Source of the DNA: an uncultured Cellvibrio sp.
Lineage (GTDB): Bacteria; Pseudomonadota; Gammaproteobacteria; Pseudomonadales; Cellvibrionaceae
DNA length: 5,735 bases
Assembly (NCBI GenBank): GCA_946482345.1
Contig: CAMLRJ010000247.1
Coordinates: 1-5,735, forward strand
Reading direction: 5' to 3'
Below the pieces are notes generated by a model that ran no database searches, had not been told where the DNA came from, and saw only the letters and a program-made list of their open reading frames with translations. Positions 1 through 5,735 of the stretch are shown one piece after another; position 1 is the stretch's first letter; the number at the start of each line of letters is the position of its first letter. A program made the translations under genes and the position numbers.

Positions 1-3000
1 ATGGTGGTGAGGGTAACGATACGTTAGTTGTTACTTTTTTTAATGCAGGTGGTCAGCAATATAACCAGTTACGTGACCTTCCAGAAACTGTATTTATGGA
101 TGGTGGTTTGGGTGATGACACTTACATGGCGGGCGACATAATTAGACGTGAAGGGCTTGAATTTGGCTATATGCAAAGTTTTATAATTAGTGATTCGGGC
201 GGTAATGATCTACTCGTTTTGCCAGAAGGAGTTAATGAGAGCAATATCGCCAACTATATTTCTTACGATAACTTAATTGCTGTAGAAAACATTAAATTTA
301 ATGATGGCACTATAGTCAACTCATCTTCCTTATGGGGTGGCTATTCAGCAACTGATGATGATGATATTTTGACAAGCTCATCGGATGCGTCACATCAAAA
401 TTTTGCAGACGGAAGAGCTGGGAATGATACCTATGTCTATAAGCTAGGTGACGGAGATAAATACATTGTTGATTCTTCTGGACAGGATAAGCTCGTTCTA
501 ACAGATATTAATAGTTACGAAGTGACATTGTCGATTCTTGAAGATTTTACTAGTTCAAATGCAATTACTATTACAACCCAATTAGGGAATCAAGATCGAG
601 GTAGAATTGGGTTTGATGTTAGGGATGTTGAAACCATTGAATTTGCTGATGGCTATATCTTTAATCCAATAACTTATTTGAATCGAGCTGCAGGTACTTA
701 TTGGTTGGATACTTTTCCAATGGGTTTTGTTCCACAACCTTATGCTTGGAAAAGTTGGCATGAAGGTCGAGATGCAATAGCGGTAACAGGAATGCCAGGC
801 TCGACAATTACTGTAAAACATGGTGATCTTCTTATCGCTTCAACTACTCTTGATGCGAGTGGTTATTTTGTGACAAATATAGCTTCAGAGTATTCATTCA
901 ACACTGTCTTGGATGTAACGGCTACGGATGTTTCTGGTTATATATCTGAAGTGACAAAACTTGAAATGCCCACGCAAATTATTAGCGCTCCATTTGTAAC
1001 ACCAACAGCTTCGTTTTTGGAAAATGGAGTTACGGTAGTTGGCACTGCTGAAGCAGGAGCTAGAGTGCTTGTTCAGAAGTGGAGTGTTTATGATGGGTTA
1101 GGAAAAGAATCGGATTGGATTGCAAATTCCTACGCTAGAGAAGACGGTACTTTTGAAATAAACTTGCCTTCAGCTTATTCAAATGGAGAAAAGTTGGAGG
1201 TATATACATCTAGGAGTGGCTATACAGCTTCTTCTGAAGTTTCAATTGTTGCACCTGATAAAACGCCTCCAGCTATTCCAACAGCTTCATTTTATACAAC
1301 CAGCGTTATTACTGGCACAGCTGAAAAAAATAGCTCAATTGTGGTTAAAAATAGCGATGGCGTACAAATCGGAGCTGCAATTGCGAACGCAACAGGGGGA
1401 TTCAGTGTTTCTTTAACAAGTGCATTAACAAATAAAGAAATCGTTAGCATTGTTGCAACAGATGCTGCAGGCAATTCATCCAATGGATTATTAATTGCAG
1501 CGCAAGATAAAACCTCTCCAATATTATCTTCAGCATCCTTTAATGACACCGCAGATGTCGTGCAAGGTGTAACTGAAGCGGGCGCAACTGTATTAATAAG
1601 AAATGCTTCCAATGCTGATTTGGCGTCAACTGTTGCTGATGCAAATGGTCAATATGTGGTGCATTTACCTGCTCCATTGGCTTACAACACATCAGTGACT
1701 GTGAGGGCGACTGATGCCGCCGGAAACTTTTCGGTACAAACGATTTATGCTCCCGATTATTTGCCTCCACTTTTATCAACAGCCACTTTCAATTCAGCAG
1801 GAACTGTTATCAGTGGAACAGCAGACAAAGGCAGCACTATTGTTGTTAATAATGCATCCGGTACACAAATCGGAACTGCAACGGCTAACGCCACTACAGG
1901 TGTTTATTCGATCACGCTGTCAACCGCATTAATCAATAAACAAGTTGTTAGCGTGACGGCAAAAGATGCAGCGGGAAATATTTCTGATGTAATCAATATT
2001 ATTGCACCGGATAAAACTGCACCGATTGTACCGACTGCGTTATTCGATGCATCCGGTCAAATCATCACAGGCGTTGCCGAAATGGGCAGCACGGTGATTG
2101 TGAAAAATTCTTCAGGTACGCAAATTGGAACGGGTACTGCGGATGCCACTACAGGCAATTACACTGTGACTTTGGCAACAGCCTTAATCAATAAAGAAAC
2201 AGTCAATGTGACTGCGACAGATGACGTTGGAAATATTTCGACACCGAAATCGATTATTGCACCGGATTTGACTCCGCCAACCAAACCAACAGCCACGTTC
2301 AATTCTGCCGGTAAAATTATTAGTGGTACGGCGGAAAAAAGTAGCACTGTTATTGTGACTAATGCAGAGGGTGTGCAAATTGGTAGTGCCACAGCGGGTT
2401 CATCCTCTGGCTCTTACAGCATCACATTAACAACAGCGTTAGTTAATAAAGAAGTGGTGAATGTTATTGCAAGAGATGCGGCTGGAAATATATCTGCAGT
2501 AGCAAATCCAATAGCGCCGGATTTAACCAAACCTGATTTACCAACTGGTTCATTTGATATAACCACAGGTAAAACCATTACAGGTGTTGCTGAAATTGGT
2601 AGCACGGTGATAGTGAAAAATTCATCGGGCACACAAATTGGCACAGCGACAGCCGATGCTACAACCGGTAATTACACAGTGACATTGGCAACTGCATTAA
2701 AAAATAAACAAACTGTTAACGTTACCGTAAAAGATGCAGCCGGAAATATATCTGCGCCTATATCCATTATCGCACCGGATTTAACGGCGCCTTCTGTTCC
2801 CACAGCCAGTATCAACACCTTGGGTACAACAGTGAGCGGTTCTGCTGAAAAAGGCAGCACAGTGATTGTGAAAACTGTTGAAGGGGTTGAATTGGGCAGT
2901 GCAATTGCGACTACTACATCAACAACATCGACTACCGGTACATTTACGATTACTTTGACGAATGCACAAATTAATAAAGAATCGCTGAAAGTAACGGCTG

Positions 3001-3452
3001 TTGATATTGCGGGAAATATTTCGCCTGAGTTGTCGTTAACGGCACCGGATAAAACTCCTCCGGCGGCACCGACAGCGACGATTGATTCCACGGGGAAAAT
3101 AATCACAGGAATCGCTGAAATCGGTAGCACTGTGATTGTGAAAAACACTTCCAATTCACAAATCGGATCTGTAACCGCGAATGCAACAACGGGTGCGTAC
3201 ACAATTACCTTGTCAACAGCATTAACTGTTAATCAAACTGTGAATGTGACTGCAAAAGATGCTGCAGGAAATATTTCGGATAATACGGCGTTAACACGTC
3301 CATCTGCAGTTGCGCGTATTCCGGATACTGATATTCGTGTTGAACAATTGATTCAGGCTATGGCATCGTTTGCACCTGCGTCAGGTGTCGATACCAATTT
3401 TGTGTCGCGGTTTGATGATCGGGTAAATAGTGTGATTGCAGTTGGGCAATAA
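1..3452 (+). CDS. Large RTX / Ig-like repeat exoprotein (adhesin-like), 3' part; probable type I secretion substrate
   Basis: This is the C-terminal part (about 1149 residues) of a larger protein. The reading frame has no stop back to base 1, and codons 3-29 already read GGEGNDTLV, an RTX nonapeptide, so the ATG at 96 (context FMDGGLGDDTY) is internal and the true start lies upstream. Counting from that Met as residue 1, RTX/haemolysin-related segments cover residues 1-190, two diverged Ig-like domains about 209-387, eight clear Ig-like domains 388-1069, and a tail 1070-1118. The Ig domains share a pattern with an AP-D-[KL]-T-x-P junction, a [ST]G-x-A-E-x-x-S turn, an IVVKN strand and a closing D-AAGN-[IS]S. 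This matches bacterial Ig domains of large adhesins such as BapA and SiiE, where junction Asp residues bind calcium and stiffen the rod. There is no C-terminal LPXTG or OmpA-like anchor. The HlyB-type transporter gene follows 107 bp later, so export by type I secretion is the natural inference. An adhesin or biofilm-matrix role is likely but unproven; ligand and N-terminal retention module cannot be judged. The stop is TAA at 3450-3452. Confidence 0.9.
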   Translation, partial: GGEGNDTLVVTFFNAGGQQYNQLRDLPETVFMDGGLGDDTYMAGDIIRREGLEFGYMQSFIISDSGGNDLLVLPEGVNESNIANYISYDNLIAVENIKFNDGTIVNSSSLWGGYSATDDDDILTSSSDASHQNFADGRAGNDTYVYKLGDGDKYIVDSSGQDKLVLTDINSYEVTLSILEDFTSSNAITITTQLGNQDRGRIGFDVRDVETIEFADGYIFNPITYLNRAAGTYWLDTFPMGFVPQPYAWKSWHEGRDAIAVTGMPGSTITVKHGDLLIASTTLDASGYFVTNIASEYSFNTVLDVTATDVSGYISEVTKLEMPTQIISAPFVTPTASFLENGVTVVGTAEAGARVLVQKWSVYDGLGKESDWIANSYAREDGTFEINLPSAYSNGEKLEVYTSRSGYTASSEVSIVAPDKTPPAIPTASFYTTSVITGTAEKNSSIVVKNSDGVQIGAAIANATGGFSVSLTSALTNKEIVSIVATDAAGNSSNGLLIAAQDKTSPILSSASFNDTADVVQGVTEAGATVLIRNASNADLASTVADANGQYVVHLPAPLAYNTSVTVRATDAAGNFSVQTIYAPDYLPPLLSTATFNSAGTVISGTADKGSTIVVNNASGTQIGTATANATTGVYSITLSTALINKQVVSVTAKDAAGNISDVINIIAPDKTAPIVPTALFDASGQIITGVAEMGSTVIVKNSSGTQIGTGTADATTGNYTVTLATALINKETVNVTATDDVGNISTPKSIIAPDLTPPTKPTATFNSAGKIISGTAEKSSTVIVTNAEGVQIGSATAGSSSGSYSITLTTALVNKEVVNVIARDAAGNISAVANPIAPDLTKPDLPTGSFDITTGKTITGVAEIGSTVIVKNSSGTQIGTATADATTGNYTVTLATALKNKQTVNVTVKDAAGNISAPISIIAPDLTAPSVPTASINTLGTTVSGSAEKGSTVIVKTVEGVELGSAIATTTSTTSTTGTFTITLTNAQINKESLKVTAVDIAGNISPELSLTAPDKTPPAAPTATIDSTGKIITGIAEIGSTVIVKNTSNSQIGSVTANATTGAYTITLSTALTVNQTVNVTAKDAAGNISDNTALTRPSAVARIPDTDIRVEQLIQAMASFAPASGVDTNFVSRFDDRVNSVIAVGQ
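3..665 (+). other. RTX nonapeptides and two haemolysin-related calcium-binding units
   Basis: Protein-level region inside the large CDS. GGEGNDTLV (3-29) and GGLGDDTYM (102-128) fit the RTX consensus GGxGxDxLx, in which Asp and Gly backbone groups bind calcium in a beta-roll. Two longer units share the order G-[DN]-DTY, then I-x-DS-x-G-x-D-x-LVL, then VE-x-I-x-F-x-DG-x-I-x-N. Unit 1 is about 102-320 and ends VENIKFNDGTIVN. Unit 2 is about 408-665, contains GNDTYVYKLGDGDKYI and ends VETIEFADGYIFN. This is the layout I know from the haemolysin-type calcium-binding related domain (Pfam HCBP_related). The nonapeptides are sparse here, so this may be the tail end of a longer RTX block upstream of the window. 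Confidence 0.8.
720..3302 (+). repeat. Tandem array of ten Ig-like domain repeats (two diverged, eight conserved)
   Basis: Repeat boundaries, set at the Asp codon of the D-[KLY]-x-x-P junction, are R2 1257-1505, R3 1506-1754, R4 1755-2009, R5 2010-2264, R6 2265-2519, R7 2520-2777, R8 2778-3047 and R9 3048-3302. They encode 83, 83, 85, 85, 85, 86, 90 and 85 residues. Two diverged units precede them: R0 (about 720-977; VTGMPGSTITV, then DVTATDVSGYIS) and R1 (about 978-1256; VVGTAEAGARVLV, with an enlarged first loop rich in W, G and charged residues). The repeats are protein-level: nucleotide identity between neighbours is modest. Similarity rises toward the C-terminal half (R4-R7, R9), the usual sign of amplification or homogenisation there. 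Junction Asp residues probably bind calcium, by analogy with SiiE-type rods. Confidence 0.88.
3303..3449 (+). other. C-terminal tail, probable uncleaved type I secretion signal
   Basis: The last 49 residues after the ninth Ig repeat match no repeat pattern. They contain a potential amphipathic helix (VEQLIQAMASFAPASG) followed by a polar stretch and a hydrophobic end (VNSVIAVGQ). Type I substrates carry an uncleaved signal in roughly the last 50-60 residues that is poorly conserved in sequence, often with an amphipathic helix. The LIQAMASFAP segment is one I associate with the ends of other RTX-family proteins, but that is from memory and not from a search. The position directly before the stop and the adjacent transporter gene support the reading. 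Function is inferred. Confidence 0.6.
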
Positions 3453-3527
3453 ATCCCCCCTAACCCCCCTTTTTCAAAGGGGGGAATAAGCTCCTCACTT
3501 TGAAAAAGGGAGGCGGGGGAGGGATTT
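3451..3527. repeat. Stop-codon-abutting imperfect inverted repeat with nested hairpin
   Basis: The left arm (3451-3479) starts AAATCCCCCCTAACCCCCC and the right arm (3498-3527) ends GGGGGAGGGATTT. They pair over about 29-30 positions with a few mismatches; the outermost AAATCCC/GGGATTT and the inner CCCTTTTTCAAAG/CTTTGAAAAAGGG are perfect. Nested in the left arm is a perfect 9-bp stem, CCCCCCTTT (3464-3472) and AAAGGGGGG (3476-3484), with a TTC loop. The outer end overlaps the TAA stop of the upstream gene. C-rich/G-rich palindromes of this type are common intergenic repeats in proteobacteria. It contains no ORF. In RNA it could protect the upstream 3' end or attenuate transcription, but no U-tract follows the inner stem. 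Confidence 0.85.
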
Positions 3528-3559
3528 AAATTTTCAAATCATTAAACAGTAAATACAAA

Positions 3560-5665
3560 ATGGACAATTCAGGTTTGTTGAGCTTGGTGCTTCTGGCTCG
3601 GTTTCATGGTGTGGCGGCAGATCCCAATCAGTTGTTGCACGAGTTTGGGCAAGCCAATCAGGATTTTCATATTACGGAAATTATGTTGGCGGCAAAAAAA
3701 TTAAATTTGCATGTCAAACGAATTACCACGTCAATTGATCGTTTGGATAAAACACCTCTTCCTGCAATGATGTTGACCCAGTCAGGTCAGTTTTTTGTGT
3801 TGGCAAAAGCGGAAAATAACCAGGTTCTCATTCAAGATCCTTCAAAAGAAAAACCCGAGATTCTAACTGCAGATCAATTGGAAAATATCTGGACGGGAGA
3901 ACTGATTTTATTTGCCTCACGTGCCTCACTTTCTGTCGGTTTTGCAAAATTCGATTTCACCTGGTTTGTTCCGGCGATTGTGAAATATCGCAAACTCTTA
4001 ACTGAGATATTGGTGGTTTCTTTTTTCCTGAATTTATTTGCTTTGGTTACGCCACTGTTTTTTCAAGTCGTCATGGATAAGGTATTGGTTCATCGTGGAC
4101 TCACGACGCTGGATGTGATCGCAATTGGTTTGTTGGTGGTATCTATTTTTGAAGTTCTGTTATCCGGGTTGCGCACTTATGTATTTGCCCATACCACTAG
4201 CAGGATTGACGTTGAATTGGGATCAAAAATTTTTCGTCATTTATTAGCCTTACCTATGGCTTATTTTCAGGCCCGGCGTGTCGGCGATTCAGTGGCTCGT
4301 GTACGTGAGTTAGAAAATATCCGGTCGTTTTTAACAGGCAATGCAATCACGTTAGTGTTGGATGTTTTTTTCAGTATCGTTTTTATTGCCGTGATGTTGT
4401 TTTACAGCGGATGGCTGACCTTGATTGTGTTGGGATCTTTACCACTTTATTTTCTGTTGTCGTTAATTATTACGCCTTTATTAAGAAATCGGTTGAATGA
4501 AAAATTTAATCGCGGTGCTGAAAATCAGGCGTTTTTGGTTGAGTCTATTTCAGGTATTGATACTGTAAAAAGTATGGCTGTTGAGCCACAAATGATTCGC
4601 ACTTGGGACAAGCAACTTGCGCATTATGTGACCTCCAGTTTTAAAGCCACAACCCTGGCGACCTTTGCACATGAAGGAGTTAATCTGATTGGAAAATTGG
4701 TTGTAGTGTTAACTATGTGGTTGGGAGCAAGATTGGTTATTGAGGGTGATTTATCGGTAGGCCAATTAATCGCATTCAATATGTTGGCGGGGCGTGTTGC
4801 ACAACCCATTATGCGTTTGGCGCAACTCTGGACTGATTTTCAACAAGTGGGTATTTCGGTTGAACGCTTGGGCGATATTTTAAATACACCGACAGAATTG
4901 GCTTCTGCCAATCGCTCAACTTTACCGGAATTGCGTGGTGATATTGAATTGGATCAAGTCAGGTTTCGTTATCGACCTGATGGGCAAGAAGTGTTATCCG
5001 GTGTGAGTTTATCCATTCAGGCAGGAGAAATTATTGGCATAGTGGGTAAATCCGGTTCAGGTAAAAGTACGGTGACAAAATTAATGCAGCGTCTTTATGT
5101 TCCTGAGCGCGGGCGTGTATTAATTGATGGAATGGATTTGGCACAAGCGGATACGTCTTCTTTGCGTCGTCAAATTGGTGTGGTCTTACAGGAAAATATT
5201 TTATTTAATCGAAGTATTCGTGAAAATATTGCGTTAATTGATCCCGGCGCACCATTGGAAGAAGTCATCACTGCAGCAAAACTGGCCGGAGCACATGATT
5301 TTATTTTGGAATTGCAAGAAGGTTACGACACCTTGGTGGGTGAACATGGTTCAACTTTATCCGGTGGGCAACGTCAACGTATTGCAATCGCTCGTGCATT
5401 AATGGGCAACCCTAAAATATTAATTTTTGATGAAGCGACCAGTGCTCTGGATTATGAATCCGAGCGGATTATCCAGGATAATATGAAAGAAATTTGTCGA
5501 GGACGAACGGTCATTATTATTGCCCATCGATTATCAGCTGTTCGTGATGCTAATAGAATTATCGTTATGGAAAAAGGAAAGATTGTGGAAACAGGAAGCC
5601 ATGAAGAGTTGCTTGTGATTCCAGATGGTTTTTATCAAAAACTTTATAGGTTGCAGGGAATGTGA
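3560..5665 (+). CDS. hlyB: HlyB/RtxB-type type I secretion ABC transporter (permease-ATPase)
   Basis: Inner-membrane ATPase that would drive one-step export of the upstream protein together with a HlyD-like adaptor and TolC. At 701 residues it is close to E. coli HlyB (707) and follows it throughout. The N-terminal C39-like domain (about 1-125) is degenerate: the catalytic Cys position is Ser4, the His position is Phe78 (GQFFVL) and only Asp93 remains. That fits an RTX chaperone-like domain rather than a peptidase cutting double-glycine leaders. The HlyB-like block [15 protein letters not shown] (130-144) leads into about six membrane segments (near 147-168, 184-204, 263-284, 286-308, 374-395, 397-425). 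ATPase motifs are intact: A-loop Tyr471, Walker [10 protein letters not shown] (496-504), Q-loop Gln544, signature LSGGQ (600-604), Walker B ILIFDE with Asp624 and Glu625, D-loop SALD (628-631), H-loop His656. The ATG is the only reasonable start: an in-frame TAA lies at 3527-3529 with no ATG, GTG or TTG between. No Shine-Dalgarno stands at normal spacing. The exact subfamily name (HlyB, RtxB) is less certain than the function. Confidence 0.95.
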   Translation: MDNSGLLSLVLLARFHGVAADPNQLLHEFGQANQDFHITEIMLAAKKLNLHVKRITTSIDRLDKTPLPAMMLTQSGQFFVLAKAENNQVLIQDPSKEKPEILTADQLENIWTGELILFASRASLSVGFAKFDFTWFVPAIVKYRKLLTEILVVSFFLNLFALVTPLFFQVVMDKVLVHRGLTTLDVIAIGLLVVSIFEVLLSGLRTYVFAHTTSRIDVELGSKIFRHLLALPMAYFQARRVGDSVARVRELENIRSFLTGNAITLVLDVFFSIVFIAVMLFYSGWLTLIVLGSLPLYFLLSLIITPLLRNRLNEKFNRGAENQAFLVESISGIDTVKSMAVEPQMIRTWDKQLAHYVTSSFKATTLATFAHEGVNLIGKLVVVLTMWLGARLVIEGDLSVGQLIAFNMLAGRVAQPIMRLAQLWTDFQQVGISVERLGDILNTPTELASANRSTLPELRGDIELDQVRFRYRPDGQEVLSGVSLSIQAGEIIGIVGKSGSGKSTVTKLMQRLYVPERGRVLIDGMDLAQADTSSLRRQIGVVLQENILFNRSIRENIALIDPGAPLEEVITAAKLAGAHDFILELQEGYDTLVGEHGSTLSGGQRQRIAIARALMGNPKILIFDEATSALDYESERIIQDNMKEICRGRTVIIIAHRLSAVRDANRIIVMEKGKIVETGSHEELLVIPDGFYQKLYRLQGM

Positions 5666-5667
5666 AT

Positions 5668-5721
5668 AAATCTCACCCCACCCTAACCCTCCCCTTGGCA
5701 AGGGGAGGGAACAAATCTCAC
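5668..5721. repeat. C-rich/G-rich palindrome flanked by 9-bp direct repeats
   Basis: It starts 3 bp after the TGA of the transporter gene. The core is a perfect 10-bp stem, CCCTCCCCTT (5687-5696) and AAGGGGAGGG (5700-5709), with a GGC loop, preceded by a C-rich lead (5672-5686). AAATCTCAC occurs at 5668-5676 and again at 5713-5721, bracketing the hairpin. The CCCTCCCC...GGGGAGGG pattern with a short GC-containing loop is a widespread REP-like palindrome type in proteobacteria. No T-run follows, so it is not a standard intrinsic terminator, although it could stabilise or attenuate the transcript. The remaining bases to the end of the window (5722-5735) show nothing I can identify. Confidence 0.75.
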
Positions 5722-5735
5722 TTCGTATAAAGCAG

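Noticed and set aside
96..98. ATG at 96 as the start of the large gene
   Set aside because: The frame is open to base 1, the upstream codons encode an RTX nonapeptide in the same frame, and no ribosome binding site precedes the ATG. It is an internal methionine.
1714..1932. Short plus-strand frames overlapping the adhesin gene in another frame (also 1183-1416)
   Set aside because: Low-complexity, Leu/Gln-rich peptides embedded in a long, clearly conserved coding frame, with no ribosome binding site.
2672..3202. Long minus-strand open frame opposite Ig repeats R7-R9, and similar shorter minus-strand frames at 1292-1612, 2159-2392 and 2414-2644
   Set aside because: These are shadows of the repeats. 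They recur at repeat spacing with similar antisense peptides (FTITVLP, PISAxPV), which follow directly from the plus-strand coding sequence.
1257..3302. CRISPR-like or other non-coding tandem repeat array
   Set aside because: Period and conservation are at the protein level, the frame stays open throughout, and silent positions differ between units.
3464..3490. Intrinsic (rho-independent) terminator after the large gene
   Set aside because: The 9-bp G/C stem is strong, but AATAAG follows it on the plus strand, and reading the minus strand also gives no T-run. The same holds for the hairpin at 5687-5709. They are kept as palindromic repeats with possible attenuation only.
3524..3559. Promoter for the transporter gene in the A/T-rich leader
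   Set aside because: No -35/-10 pair at 16-18 bp spacing can be made out; A/T-richness alone is not evidence.
4624..4809. Minus-strand 61-residue frame inside the transporter gene
   Set aside because: It lies entirely opposite a conserved membrane-domain segment and resembles nothing I recognise.

Overview
The window reads as a piece of a Gram-negative, probably gammaproteobacterial, genome. The evidence is a type I secretion ABC transporter that follows E. coli HlyB almost end to end, placed directly behind a large RTX/Ig-repeat exoprotein, plus C-rich/G-rich intergenic palindromes of a kind common in proteobacteria. Composition is A+T-leaning by eye and similar in both genes. Genus cannot be fixed from this sequence; an environmental gammaproteobacterium is a guess.

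Layout: (1) 1-3452, plus strand, is the 3' part of a large surface or secreted protein gene whose start lies outside the window. The frame is open to base 1, and the first codons already encode an RTX nonapeptide, so the ATG at 96 is internal. In order, the visible protein has RTX / haemolysin-related calcium-binding segments (3-665), two diverged Ig-like domains (about 720-1256), eight well-conserved Ig-like domains of 83-90 residues (1257-3302) and a 49-residue tail (3303-3449) that is the likely type I secretion signal. (2) 3451-3527 is a 77-bp imperfect inverted repeat that begins inside the stop codon. (3) 3560-5665, plus strand, is an intact HlyB/RtxB-type ABC transporter of 701 residues with a degenerate, catalytically dead C39-like domain. 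(4) 5668-5721 is a second C-rich/G-rich palindrome placed just after that gene's stop. There are no RNA genes, CRISPR arrays or transposase genes.

Working model (inference): the first protein is a calcium-binding, adhesin-like substrate, and the second is the inner-membrane ATPase of its type I secretion system. A HlyD-like membrane fusion protein would be expected just downstream, outside the window. No hlyC-like acyltransferase is visible, so a pore-forming toxin is less likely than an adhesin or matrix protein.

The basic system is of a known type. The points worth a second look are the strict two-by-two alternation of Ig subtypes, the near-saturated synonymous divergence between almost identical repeats, RTX motifs placed before rather than after the Ig array, the loss of two catalytic positions in the transporter's N-terminal domain, and two different palindromes, each abutting a stop codon and sharing a CCCTAACCC core.
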